DNA of 64,000 nucleotides. It comes from Balaenoptera acutorostrata. Taxonomy: Eukaryota > Chordata > Mammalia > Artiodactyla > Balaenopteridae. A program made the translations under genes and the position numbers. Numbering within the stretch: position 1 is the first letter of the stretch; each line of letters opens with the position of its first letter. Location: positions 63,695,603-63,759,602 of the forward strand of contig NC_080081.1 of assembly GCF_949987535.1 (NCBI RefSeq). Direction: 5' to 3'. The notes beneath the pieces are model-generated. The model was not told the DNA's origin. It searched no databases and saw only the letters and a list, made by a program, of their open reading frames with translations. Shown piece after piece: positions 21,991-33,854 of this stretch.

Positions 21991-23123
21991 GAAAGGTGTT
22001 ATGCAGAGCAGGTGGCAGACAGTGTCTTACTCATGAGTAGGGGATGGTTGAAATAGAACTAATTCATACAATCAGACAGTGATCTCAAATAAAGCTGTGT
22101 ATGTACAACAGTTATTTGCTCCAAGATTGTCATCCGAATAATCCAGAACATCCTTATATTGATTTCCGGAAGATTTTGATAATCCTACTCCCACTGCATT
22201 CCCCCCGCCCCCAAAAGTAAATCTTGATAGGGAACTCTAGACTCCTGGGAATATGCACATTCACTTTCATTGTTCAATAGATAGAAGCTTGGAAAACTAT
22301 CTTACTGATGTTTGGAAATCAACTAGAGCAAGATTGGCTTTAAAAAGAAACATTACAAGCCTCAGAGCTCCTAGTTGTATTCTTGATAAAAGCCTCTGGG
22401 TTTTTTCTTCTCTGCTCTCAGCATCTGGAGGTGGGAATATACCTGACCTCAGAAGCTGGTTTTCAGCAAAGCCTCTGGAGATGGAGAGGACAGAGGAGAT
22501 GCCTCAGCATGATTCATCCCTCTCCAAATGATGGCTTTGGATTTACACTGAAATCAGACTTTCAACACAAATGTGCCACTGCAGTTGGTTTACTCGTGGC
22601 AAAGTAAGATTTCCTGTTTTTCAGAAAACAGACGTAAAAAGGTTTAGACAAGAGGCTCAAGAGCTTTCTTGCACACCAATCAGTTCTTGCAAAATAACAT
22701 TTTAATTATTTAAGTGCAAGTGAATCAGTAACATCTGAATTAGATTTTCTTAAAAAAAAATACAACTGGCTTTTGAAACTAAAGGGAGAAAGTGCTTGGT
22801 TGGCTAAAAACAATTTAGGTTTTGTGGTAACCCCAAAGTGTTTGAAAAACAATTTACATATTTGATGCACTCAAAATGTCTCTGGATTAGGCCTTGTTCC
22901 CAGGATAAAATACACAATAAATATTGACATTGTAGATAGGGGTCATATTGAGTTCCATTTCACAGGATCTCAAATTTAGTAATGAAAAGTTGAAAGGACC
23001 TGTCCTTATTTTTTACATGATACATTTTCAAAAAATTTACACTCTTTTAAAAATTATTCAAATAATGAAAACATCTTATGAACTAGACTTTTAATGGTAT
23101 CTAAGTAGAATAATTTGTCAGTT
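21991..23123. other. No gene seen
   Basis: 1.1 kb of single-copy-looking DNA. Overlapping open frames of 92 and 74 codons at 22,253-22,607 encode nothing recognisable. It becomes AT-rich after 22,680. Confidence 0.42.
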
Positions 23124-23136
23124 TAATAACATTTTT
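23124..23136. repeat. TSD of SINE, left copy (taataacattttt)
   Basis: Exact 13-bp repeat at 23,501-23,513. It lies about 40 bases beyond the SINE's T-rich tail rather than directly against it. Confidence 0.8.
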
Positions 23137-23500
23137 TAAAAAATATTTCCTGGGAGAAGTTGAGAGTAAGGTTAGCTTTTTTTTTTTTTTTTTTAATAGT
23201 AATCTTTTATTTATTTATTTATTTTTATATTTATTTCTGGCTCTGTTGGGTCTTCATTTCTGCCTGAGGGCTTTCTCTAGTTGCGGCAGGTGGGGGCCAC
23301 TCCTCATCACGGTGCGCGGGCCTCTCACTATCGCGGCCTCTCTTGTTGCAGAGCACAGGCTCCAGATGCACAGGCTCAGTAATTGTGGCTCACGGGCCTA
23401 GTCGCTCCGCAGCATGTGGGATCTTCCCAGACCAGGACTCGAACCCGTGTCCCCTGCATTGGCAGGCAGATTCTCAACCACTGCGCCACCAGGGAAGCCC
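23137..23500 (-). mobile_element. CHR-type SINE with extra sequence beyond its tail, minus strand
   Basis: The tRNA-like head is at 23,500 (gggcttccctggtggcgcag on the minus strand). The B-box region near 23,435 keeps the gttcga core better than the SINE at 18.4 kb. The body runs to a taaataaata tail at 23,210-23,240 and an 18-base T run at 23,177-23,194. About 40 more bases (23,137-23,176) lie between this tail and the TSD, so the inserted unit is longer than the SINE itself. Confidence 0.88.
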
Positions 23501-23513
23501 TAATAACATTTTT
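23501..23513. repeat. TSD of SINE, right copy (taataacattttt)
   Basis: Exact repeat of 23,124-23,136, directly against the SINE head. Confidence 0.8.
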
Positions 23514-23862
23514 GTAGCTACTTTTAACTGAGCGTATCTTGTACAAAGGGGAAATTATTTCAGGAAAAGTCTAAGAGTATTTAGGTTCTGGGACTACAAC
23601 ACATTTTCCTGTAAAATGAGTCATCAAGATAACTTGTAGAACTTAGATTTGGTAATATTCATGGGATGTTCACACCAAATTGGGTTGGTTGTGTTTGTTA
23701 ATCAATTTATGCTGCTCTTGCATTTTTTTAGAAAGCTCTTATTTAACCAGTATAGATATTTTCTGGTTGACAGTTATAAATCCAGTCACCAGAGTGAGTT
23801 TAGTTTTTGACTCACCAGTGGTGAAGTTTAGGTGAAAACCCAAAACCAGGAGATGTCCATTG
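23514..23862. other. No gene seen
   Basis: Single-copy-looking DNA between two TSD-marked insertions. Confidence 0.4.
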
Positions 23863-23879
23863 AAAGACATTCACTGATC
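23863..23879. repeat. TSD, left copy (aaagacattcactgatc)
   Basis: Exact 17-bp repeat at 24,492-24,508, directly after an L1 A-tail. Confidence 0.95.
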
Positions 23880-24491
23880 TAAGAAACACAGAGAACTAAA
23901 AGAAGATAATAAAAATCACTCATAATTCCAGAGATAACCATCATTTAAATGTTTAATCAGAACCAAACCCTCCAGAGGCAAATAGGTTCGAGCCCCAAAG
24001 CCCCCACTGGAAGAACCAAAATATATATTGTCCTATTAAAGACCCTGAGAAATCTGCCGTAAAAAAGAGACTTGCCCAAATGGCCAACAAAGTGGGGTAC
24101 ATGCACAAAATGGAACACTATAGTATTGCTATTTGGCAATAGAAAGAAATGAAGTGCTGATACATGCTACAGCGTGGGTGCACCTCAAAAACATTTTGCA
24201 AAGTGAAAAAAGCTAGACACAAAGACCAAATGCTATATGATTCCATTTTATAGGAAATATCCAGAAAAGGCAAATCCAAGACAGGAAGCAGAGTGGTGGT
24301 TGCCTTGGTCTGGGGGAGTGACTGCAAATGGGTACGAGGTTTCTTTTCTGAACTCTGGAAATGTTCTAAAATTAGACTGGGATGCTGCACAACTCTATAC
24401 ACTTACTAAAAAAAATCATAAAATTGTAAACTTAAAATTAAGTGAATTTGGGGGTATGTAAATCATAACTCAATAAAGCCATTTAAAAAAA
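23880..24491 (+). mobile_element. 5'-truncated L1 (older type) with 17-bp TSD
   Basis: From about 24,075 it follows L1 ORF2 C-terminus and 3' UTR order: cacaaaatggaacactatag, gattccattttataggaaat, a ggtggttgccttggtctggg segment, and an aactcaataaagcc end with an A-rich tail. The first 190 bases (23,880-24,070) are less clear and include possibly reversed old L1 3' text (ccagagataaccatcattta). The TSD encloses everything. Confidence 0.85.
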
Positions 24492-24508
24492 AAAGACATT
24501 CACTGATC
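24492..24508. repeat. TSD, right copy (aaagacattcactgatc)
   Basis: Exact repeat of 23,863-23,879. Confidence 0.95.
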
Positions 24509-26089
24509 AATAAGAACCTATTGATTGAAACTTGCTATGAACTGACAATGTGGTTTGCAATCTAATGGACTTAAAGCTAGAAGATTTCAGTTTTCTCTTC
24601 AAATATGTCAGTGGCAGGCAAATCATTTAGTCTCTTTCCCCTGGTCTATGGATGCCCTGTCTGGTTCAGGTCAATGGGGAGAGAAGAAGCAACTTGACAT
24701 TGGGTCCTCAGATACTGACAAGGTAAAATTCTTCCTAGATTTTCATGTTGGTTTGGATTCTCTAACAGTATCTTGTCTTGATTAAGTTTCTGCTACTTCT
24801 ATGAAGTATCGATAAAGTGTGTACCGAGCCTTTTGCTTGAAGCCTGATCTTATTTCCTTGAAAATAGATGGTATTTAATAAATGCTTGTTTAATTGAATT
24901 GATTTTATTTAATTAGGCCATACTTTTACATTGGAATGATGTACCTCATTCATTCCTGTATTGTTTCTTTTTGAGTATCTGTTGTAATGGACATGATGAA
25001 TGGAACACACAAGTTCTTGTCCTTATGCCGGGCATTATATAAGGTGCTGTAGACTTAGAGATGATAAAATCAATCTTAGATCTCGAGAAGCTATGATGCA
25101 GAGAGAGGATAAATGTAAAAAGAAGTAATTATAGTTCACAATATGGGCTGTGTGTCAGAAGCTACAGTTACCTGCCTCAACATCTGCTTTCCCATTTCTC
25201 CTTAGAAATTAATCCCAGCTTGTATCTGGGTACATAATCTCCAAGAATAACCAGTTCTACTCCCCAGCTTGCTTTACTGCTAGGTATGGTCTGGGGAGAT
25301 GTAAAGGGAGCTATATTATGTGCACTTTCCAAGAGGAATACTTAAAGGAAGCTAACTTAGCAAGAAGGGCTGCTTTTTCACAGTTGCCTTCCTTCTTCTT
25401 CTGGCCTGAAACTCCAGCAGCTGTCTTGAAACATGAAGTGAACTTAATACGGAAATCAAATGCTAGAGGGCTGAAGAGATAGGAGCTTAGGTCTCTGATG
25501 ATACCAAGAAGCAGCTTTACCAACCATGGACTGCTTACTCTTAATTTGTTTTGGTTTTAGCATGAGAAATAAATTTCTATCTTGTTTAAGCCACTGTTAA
25601 TCTGGAGTTTTCTATTTTTGCAGCCAAGCTAAAATCTAACAGATGCAGGGTATATTGGGGGATTTCCATAAAGTATCAATAATATGGGAGTCCAGAGCAG
25701 AGAGACCTCATTGTAGGCTGGGAGACAGAAAAGTTCCTCTAGAGGAGAAAATCCTTGAATGAACCCTGAAGAAGGAATGCCAGATTGTCAGGAAGATAAG
25801 GTTGGGGAGGGCAGAAATAATATTCTAAGTAAAGGGAAGAACGCTATATGCTGAAGTAGTGGTCCAAGTGGGGGCCTAGTGCAGCCTTGGGAAGGAAAGT
25901 ACGGTATTTCCAGGGCAAGGTAATTGCAAAAGATCAAAAGAAAGAATCCCAGACTTGCCAGTGCTACCTCCCTTTCTACCCCCTCATCTTCCAAATCATT
26001 GTCTGTAGTATCAAAATATTGAAGAAACTTTAAGATGGCCATGAACACTCTGTTGTGGCCTGAAATATCTATGTACTCTTTAAAGCAAG
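24509..26089. other. No gene seen
   Basis: Mostly single-copy-looking. Near 24,870-24,900 a tttaataaatgcttg tail hints at an L2 3' end. The segment at about 25,660-25,950 resembles an old dispersed repeat that I cannot name. Confidence 0.4.
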
Positions 26090-26260
26090 CAAAGTAAATA
26101 AAATGTATATAGAACGCTTGCTCTGAATAAGATCTTGTGGCAGACACTGGTGAAAAGTGGGTAAGAGAGATTAAAAATAAATTAAATCATTCTTGCCCTT
26201 ATAGGGCTTCCATTCTAAGGGTAAAGGCAGCAACAAACATCTGCATACATAATAAAAAAG
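26090..26260. repeat. Ancient dispersed repeat remnant, unnamed
   Basis: A sequence like 'ggcagacactggtgaaaagt … agggcttccattctaagg' recalls a very old mammalian repeat also seen near 31.3 and 32.0 kb. The family is not assigned. Confidence 0.4.
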
Positions 26261-27336
26261 TAAACAAAGGAAGATTAGGGCAGGGAATGGGAATGTGTAG
26301 AATGTGGATTGAAGGGAGGTGGCTATTACCCACAAGATTCCAACTGGGAACTGTGGTGTTGCTCTGTGGCTGCTTTAAAATCCCATCCCACCTGTAAGAC
26401 TGGGTGGGATTTCCCAGGGTCTGGGAGCTGAGATTGGAGAAGTCAGGTGGGGTTGTGAGAACTTTCAAGGCCATCCAGTAGCATAGTGGATGGAGGCCTG
26501 GCCCCTGGGGAATCGACAGGTAAGTGCTGAAGGCCTTTTTTGTGAAAGCAACCTATGTTGGAAAGACTTAGTCGTAGTTAGAGGATGCTTCTTCTGGGAA
26601 GAAGAAGATGCTTTATGTAACAGAAATGCAGAAAGACAGTGAGAGAGGTCAAGGTTAGAATATGGAACAAACGCACTGAGGACTCACAGTCTGTGACTTT
26701 AGGGTAGCTTGGAGTGGTCTGAGTAATCATGAAGTCATCTGGCCATATCTCCCCAAAATACTCCTGGTGTTTGCTTTTTGTGGTCTGGGAGGCTGCAAAT
26801 GCAACAGGGAAGCGAGGTCAGAAGAAGAAAACTGTGACATTTATAGCCTATTATGGGGTGAATTTGGGTGATTGGTATGTGGTATGAGAAACCCAAGTAC
26901 AGGAAAAACAGAGCATCTATGCAGGGACTGGGATACCAATTTCAGGAGGTGACTTGTCCTAAAGTTGGTAGGAAGTGGAACAAAAATTTGAATTTTCTTT
27001 AAGCCCTGGGGAAAGGGTAGAGAAAAAGATAATAAAAGGTGGACATGTGCTCTGCTTCATATGCCAGGATGTAGTACTTCATGCTTGGGGCAAGAGAGAC
27101 TCTCCAGATCATCACTGTGGTTGGGGAAGTAGGGGTGGGGAAGGAATAGGGAACAAAATGAAGCTAAATATACCAACATAACAGTTCCAGAACAATTTCA
27201 TGTCCCAAGAAAAATGTGATAATCTGAGTCCCTCCACATCTGTAGAAATAATAGATTAAGAAATCTGTTGCTTAGTGGAATGGGTCATGTGAAGGGATTG
27301 CTCTCTAGGAAAGACAGAGACTCAGGACATAATTTC
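26261..27336. other. No gene seen
   Basis: About 1.1 kb, purine-rich and without recognisable coding. A G-rich run lies near 27,120-27,150. Confidence 0.42.
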
Positions 27337-27345
27337 AAAAAGAGA

Positions 27346-29180
27346 TGAGACACTGATGAAAGAAATTAAAGATGGTACAAACAGATGGAGAGATATATCA
27401 TATCCTTGGATTGGAAGAATCAGTATTGTGAAAATGAATATACTACCCAAAGCAACCTACAGATTCAATGCAATCCCTGTCAAACTACCAATGGCATTTT
27501 TCACAGAACTAGAACAAAAAATTTCACAATTTGTATGGAAACACAAAAGACCCTGAACAGCCAAAGCAACCTTGAGAAAGAAAAATGGAGCTGGAGGAAT
27601 CAGGCTCCTGGACTTCAGACTATACTACAAAGCTACAATAATCAAGACAGTATGGTACTGGCACAAAAACAGAAATATAGATCAATGGAACAGGATAGAA
27701 AGCCCAGAGATAAACCCACACACATATGGGTATGGTCATCTTATTTTTGATAAAGGAGGCAAGAATATACAATGGAAAAGACAGCCTCTTCAATAAGTGG
27801 TGCTGGGAAAACTGGACAGTTGCATGTAAAAGAATGAAATTAGAACATTCCCTAACACCATACACAAAAATAAACTCAAAATGGATTAAAGACCTAAATG
27901 TAAGGTCAGACACTATAAAACTCTTAGAGGAAAACAGAGGCAGAACACTCTATGACATAAATCACAGCAAGACCCTTTTTGACCCACCTCCTAGAGAAAT
28001 GGAAATAAAAACAAAAATAAACAAATGGGACCTAAGGAAACTTAAAAGCTTTTGCACAGCAAAGGAAACCATAAACAAGACGAAAAGACAACCCTCATAA
28101 TGGGAGAAAATATTTGCAAATGAAGCAACTGACAAAGGATTAATCTCCAAAATACACAGGCAGCTCATGCAGCTCAATATCAAAAAAACAAACAATCCAA
28201 TCCAAAAATGGGCAGAAGACCTAAATAGACATTTCTCCAAAGAAGATATACAGATTGCCAACAAACACATGGAAGAATGCTCAACATCACTAATCATTAG
28301 AGAAATGCAAATCAAAACTACAATGAGGTATCACCTCACACCAGTCAGAATGGCCATCATCAAATAATCTACAAACAATAAATGCCAGAGAGGGTGTGGA
28401 GAAAAGGGAACCCTCTTGCACTGTTGGTGGGAATGTAAATTGATACAGCCACTATGGAGAACAGTATGGAGGTTCCTTCAAAAACTAAAAAAAGAACTGC
28501 CATATGGCCCAGCAATCCCACTACTGGACATATACCCAGAGAAAACCATAATTCAAAAAGAGTCATGTACCACAATGTTCATTGCAGCTATATTTACAAT
28601 AGCCAGGACATGGAAGCAACCTAAGTGTCCATCGACAGATGAATGGATAAAGAAGATGTGGCACATATATACAATGGAATATTACTCAGCCATAGAAAGA
28701 AACGAAATTGAGTTATTCGTAGTGAGGTGGATGGACCTAGAGACTGTCACATAGAGTGAAATAAGTCAGAAAGAGAGAAACAAATACCATATGCTAACAC
28801 ATATATATGGAATCTAAAAAAAAAAAAAGGTTCTGAAGAACCTAGGGGCAGGACAGGAATAAAGATGCAGACATAGAGAATGGACTTGAGGACATGGGGA
28901 AGGGGAAGGGGAAGCTGGGATGAAGTGAGAGAGTGACATGGACATATATGCACTACCAAATATAAAATAGCTAGTGGGAAGCAGCCGCATAGCACAGGGA
29001 GATCAGCTCTGTGCTTTGTGTCCACCTAGAGGGATGGGACAGGGAGGGTGGGAGGGAGACACAAGAGGGAGGAGATATGGGGATATATGTTTATGTATAG
29101 CTGATTCACTTTGTTATAAAGCAGAAACTAACACACCATTGTAAAGCAATTATACTCCAATAAAGATGTTAAAAAAAAAA
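27346..29180 (+). mobile_element. Young 5'-truncated L1, plus strand
   Basis: A 1.83-kb copy begins in ORF2 downstream of the RT core, includes the ORF2 C-terminus and 3' UTR, and ends in an A tail at 29,170-29,180. ORF2 is broken, for example by a stop near 27,556 and another near 28,098; the remaining open blocks are 27,356-27,556, 27,726-28,100 and 28,416-28,754. The sequence aaaaagaga at 27,337-27,345 recurs within and after the tail (29,177-29,185), a possible but weak TSD. Confidence 0.92.
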
Positions 29181-29499
29181 AGAGAGGTGAGGCTACAAAG
29201 CCATCCATTAGGGCTCCAAAGGGCCTTTGTTGTATCTGTAGGGTCCCTGGGTTTTGAGCTAGTGTCCAGTCTAGGGCTGTATTGATCTGGGCCTGCAATC
29301 CTTTGTTTAGGACGTGGCCCTAGTTTCACCATGGAACTCCCTTATCTGAAAGAGCATAGATGCCAGTATGGGATCTATTGTGGTCAGAGATTCACTTCCA
29401 ACTTGTCCAAGGAAGTTAATACAAACTACCCACAGGTCTATAAGTCAGAGAAAAACACTTTTGGCATTTTGCTGTTGCCCTGCCAGTCTTTTGTCTATT
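29181..29499. other. No gene seen
   Basis: Single-copy-looking DNA downstream of the L1 tail. Confidence 0.4.
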
Positions 29500-29625
29500 A
29501 ATATGGCATGGCGTGGATTCTGGAACTAGTCTGCCTGGGATCTGCCACTTATTAACTGTGTGACCTGGTCAAAATATCTAGCTTTTCTGGGCCTCAGTCT
29601 CCTCCTCTTCAAAATTGTCTATGTG
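29500..29625 (+). repeat. MIR SINE, plus strand
   Basis: The core ctgccacttattaactgtgt and gacctggtc segment followed by gggcctcagtctcctcctct is clear MIR. Confidence 0.88.
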
Positions 29626-29629
29626 AAAG

Positions 29630-29660
29630 GCTGTGTGTGTGTGTGGGGTGTGTGTGTATA
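29630..29660. repeat. (TG)n short microsatellite
   Basis: TG repeats interrupted once by ggg. Confidence 0.85.
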
Positions 29661-29679
29661 AGTTTTAGAGTATTTCTAC

Positions 29680-30300
29680 CTGACTTGCGAGAATTTTTTA
29701 TATATTAAGAATGCTAATATATTGTCTTCCAGAGAGAGTAAAAACATTTTTTAGGCTTTTCCTGACATTTAGTTGTTTGTTAATTGTATTTTTGACATAT
29801 AGGCATTTTAATTCTTTATGTAGTCAAATAAACCAATTTTTACTTTTTGATTTATACAATTGCTTTTGTTTAGAAAGTTTTTCTCATCCCAATAGACATA
29901 CTTGTATGCCAACCTTATTATACCATTTTTACATTTAACCTTGGAATCCATTTAGAAGTTATTTTATACAGTGTATGAGTGAAATTCTGAGTAATATTAA
30001 TATTTGAAGATTCAGCCAATTTTCTAAACACTATTTATTGAATAAGTCATTACTTCTCTATTAATGTGTTTCCTTTTCAGACATTAAATTCTTATACATA
30101 ATGTAGTCTGTTTTTAGCATCATGATTCTTGCCAGTACCACACTGCTTAATTAAAGCAGTGCTATATTTTAATACTCAGTCATACAAGTCTTCTGGATTA
30201 CTTTACTTTTTAAAATCTTCTTACCTGTTTTCTTCTTGTTTATATATCCAAATTAACTTTAAGTCATTTTCTTTCTAAGAAAATTTCTACTGGAAAAAAG
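29680..30300 (-). mobile_element. Old L1 fragment, ORF2 3' half, minus strand
   Basis: Reversed old L1: ttttatatattaagaatgct at the left, a central cctttggaatcc-like stretch, ttctaaacactatttattga and ccagtaccacactgctt at the right. No frame is open. Confidence 0.75.
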
Positions 30301-31259
30301 AAATAATTTAAAAATATTCAGTCTCCCAAATAAAGACATGATCTTTTCTCTTCTTATTACATATTATTACAGTTTTCTTCATATGGGTCATGCATGTTTT
30401 GAGATTAGTCAGTCCACAAGTATTTCACTATTGTCTGCTATAATAGTCTGCAAGGCTATTTCACTTTTGTATATGTGCAAGCACACACACACATGCAGAG
30501 ATGAAACTTAGCATCTGATATAAACTGCTGCTCTTTTTATTATTTGGCCTTTGTAACCAGGTAAATGGCTCTCTTTCATTCAAAGAAAGCATCCGTCTTA
30601 ATATCTCTTTGTAGATGATATTTGAATCTCAACATCCTTGAGCACTTGCAGTGATGTCAAGATGGCAATGGCAACAATGAATCCCAAACTTTCCTAATAG
30701 ATGACTCTGCTCTACTAAGGAGTAAATGGTCAAGTGTCATTTTATGAATGGCAGCCTAATTCTTTAGAAACAATACAACAGACTGAGATAATTAATAAAT
30801 GATCATTGCTGGGATCTTTGAGCCTAATAAATACCAACCTGTTCCCTGCTTGATTTACAAATCAACTGATAAATAAAACATGAGTCAGCAGATGGAGCAC
30901 TTTATTACTCATAATGGACAGCTTGAAGATAGACTTCAGTATGAGAGGTAAAATGAGCCTCCCAGCACAGCCTCCCACTGGTTCAGCTACAGAAGGAAGG
31001 ATCTTTTCATAGATTTTTTCAACCCAGAAAAGTGAGAGTATGGCTACCACCCTCAACCCAAGTAATAGTCTTCCCCTTTGATGGGAGGAGCAAGGGGGTT
31101 ACTTGTTTAAAAAAAAAATCCTTTTTTGTGAAAACCAGGAAGGAAGAGATAGTCCCTCTTAAAAATCAAGGTCAGGGTCAGGGACTATAGCTTTGTGTAT
31201 AATCTCAGGCCAAGAAATAGGCTTGACTTCCTTTTATTGGTCCAATTACTTGTTTTCTC
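30301..31259. other. No gene seen
   Basis: Almost 1 kb of single-copy-looking DNA with a few CA units near 30,482. Confidence 0.42.
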
Positions 31260-32105
31260 GGTACATATTTCTGTGTCCACCCTGCACCAGACATAGTTCT
31301 AGGTACTGGGGTCAGCCCTGAAGACTGAAGGCAAGACTGAAAGTCTCTGCTTTCTTGGAGCTTGCAGGCTGGAGGAGAAAATACAGACCACAAACAAAAC
31401 AAAAAGAATTATTAGATGGTGATAAGCCATGAAAAATAAAGCAAGACAATGGGACCAGATGAGAGATAGGGGTGGAACTTGAATCTTCACGTGTCTCCTA
31501 GGAGACGACATTGAGCTGCGGCTCAAAGGATAAGGAGAAAAAAATCAGCCACGTGAAGATCTGGTAGAAGAGGGCTCCTGGAAGAGGCAGCAGCTGAGTC
31601 CCTAAGGCAAGAACAACCTCAAATTGTCCCTGAACCTACATCTTGTGTTCTTGTGAACCTGCAGCAATAACAGAGAGGGAGCTTGGAGGGTCTCTGACAG
31701 ATTGCTGCAGCCCTCGGAGGCTAGAACGCACTATAATTGGGCATGGTATTTCAACTATAGCAAGTATTTTTTGCCTTAAATCTTTACTTGTTTAAAGAAC
31801 ATGTAATTGAAATTATTACTTTTGCTCTTGGTAAATCCTTATGAGGGAAAGGAAACCCTCTTGATCTGGAAGGGTGGGAATGAGTAAAAACTGAGATCAC
31901 AATCTAAACTCTTAACACTCTTAACACCTATGACTGGTGGTGTTGGACAAAGACTTCTCTAGTGGCCATGAGCAGATGATCCTACTACCTACCATATGTG
32001 CCAGGCACTGGGGATAAAAATGTGGGTAAGATAAACTTGGTTCCTGCCATAAGCAAGATGCTTATGGGGTTGATAGGTGCTAAGAATAATTAAACAAAGC
32101 ATTAA
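31260..32105. repeat. Ancient dispersed repeat material, unnamed
   Basis: Segments near 31,265-31,420 (catagttctaggtactgggg, then cttggagcttgcaggctgg), 31,430-31,600 and 31,980-32,100 (atgtgccaggcactggggat) follow the order of a widespread, very old mammalian repeat whose family I cannot name with confidence. Non-repetitive sequence lies between. Confidence 0.45.
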
Positions 32106-32109
32106 TTTT

Positions 32110-32207
32110 TTTTCCTGGTTAGGGTTTTTCCTAGGTATTTTATTGTCCTGTGTCTAGGTGAATGAAATTATTTTCCCCATTTTATATTTTGGCTTATTAT
32201 TGCTAGT
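32110..32207 (-). mobile_element. Short old L1 fragment, minus strand
   Basis: Reversed ORF2 text tttttcctaggtattttatt followed by a decayed stretch. It is bounded on the right by an LTR. Confidence 0.6.
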
Positions 32208-32472
32208 TGTAGTAGTTTGCAAGGGCTGCTACAAAATACCACAGACTATTTATTTTCTCCCAGTTTTGGAGGCTGGAAGTCTAAGATCAAGGTGTTGGCA
32301 GGTTTGGTTTCTTCAGAGGCCTCTCTCCTTGGTCTTCTGGTGTACCCTCACATGATCTTTCCTCTATGCACAAATATGTCTGTTGTCTCTCCTTGTGTCC
32401 AAATTTCCTATTCTAATAAAGACACCAGTTGGATTGGATTAAGACTTTCCCCAATGGCCTCATTTTAACTTA
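32208..32472 (-). mobile_element. MLT1/MST-like LTR fragment, minus strand
   Basis: Reversed LTR of the same class as 14,526-14,987. It starts tgtagtagtttgcaagggct and contains ttttggaggctggaagtcta and a tggattggattaag stretch, then stops near 32,472. It is truncated, with no internal genes. Confidence 0.82.
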
Positions 32473-32849
32473 AGGATTGAGGAGGGATGAAGAACGGGCA
32501 GCTGAGAAGAAGCAACTACTGTGATAGGAGGAAAACCATGGAATGTGATACTGGAAGACAAAGTGTCTCAAGAAGATGGAATGACCAGCCAGTGATGTAG
32601 AATACAGCTGATGGGTCATATAAGAAAGAATTGGTTTGCAAAAGGACTTAACAAAGGGAAAGTTATTAATGACTTTGACCAGAGTAATTTTATTTGGGTG
32701 GCATAGATGAAAGCCTGATTAGAACATGCTTAAGAGGGAATAGGAAGAGGGAAATTAGAGAAAACTAGTATGAATAATCCCCTCAAAGAGTTTAGCTAAA
32801 AAAATAGAGCAGTAGCTGGAAGGGGAAATAGAGAGTGTATCTTAAAATC
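32473..32849. repeat. Ancient dispersed repeat material, unnamed
   Basis: Text such as aagcctgattagaacatgct and ggaagagggaaattagagaa matches the same old repeat class seen at 31.3-32.1 kb. The LTR and L1 fragment at 32.1-32.47 kb may have split it. Confidence 0.4.
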
Positions 32850-33842
32850 TTTTACAAAAAAATCAACTTTACTGATGTACAATTTATATCCCATAAAATG
32901 TACCCATTTTGAATGTTCATTTTGATGAGTTTTGACAAACTTATATTCCTGTGAAACCACACCATAACTGAAGTAGAGGACATTTGATCATGCCCCAAAG
33001 TTCCCCTGTGCCACTTCCCAGTCAATCCCTCCACTGCCGACCCAGGCAACCACTAATCTGCTTTCTGTCACTATAGATTATATTTGCCTTTTATAGAATT
33101 TCATTTAAATGGAATCATACAGTATGTACTCTTTTATGTCTGGATTTTTTTTTCACCCAATAATAATTTTTAAAAAAGACTTGTCCATGTTGTTGAGTGT
33201 ATCATAGTTTATTGCTTTTATTCCTGGGTAGTATTCTTTTGTCCATGTATATTACAACTTGTCTATTCATTCACCTGATGATGGACATTTTTATTCTTTG
33301 GATGATTATGAATTTAGGTGTTGTGAATTTTTGCATGTACCTATGCTTTCATTTCTATTATATAAATACTTTAGAAATGGAGTTGCTGGGTGAAATGGTA
33401 AGCATCTGTATGATTTTTTAAGAAAATGCCAACTTGTTTTCTAAAGCAACTGCATGATTTTCATACCAGAGATATAGGAGTTCCTGTTGCTCCAAATTCT
33501 TCCAACATTTGATATTGTCAATTTTTAATTTTAGTTAGTCTGGTGTGTACGTAGTGGATATCTCATTGTGGTTTTCTGTTTCTTCTGGGAGTTTTGGCAA
33601 TTTGGAATTTGCAAGGAATTTGTTTACTTCATTGAAATTGTCCAATTTATTGTTTTAATGTTATTCATAATATGCACTTACCTTGTTCTTAATGCCTGTA
33701 TGATCTGTAGTAATGCCTTTGCTCTCATTCCTGATATTAGTATTTTGTGACTTCAGTCATTTTGTTCTTGTCTATAATGATTAGTTTAGCTAGAGTCTCA
33801 TCAAACTTGATGTTTTCAAGGAACTAACTTTTAAAAATTAAC
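32850..33842 (-). mobile_element. Old L1 (L1M-type), 3' UTR and ORF2 part, minus strand
   Basis: Reversed 3' UTR (tttactgatgtacaatttat, then gcaaccactaatctgctttc), then the reversed ORF2 C-terminus (cattcacctgatgatggaca) and on into the linker near 33,800. Many indels are present; it has no coding capacity. Confidence 0.85.
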
Positions 33843-33854
33843 ATATGATTGATA
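33843..33854. repeat. Possible imperfect TSD, left copy (atatgattgata)
   Basis: Matches atataattgata at 39,636-39,647 at 11 of 12 positions, on the two sides of the long L1. A mismatch is plausible for an older insertion, but AT-rich context makes chance possible. Confidence 0.5.
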
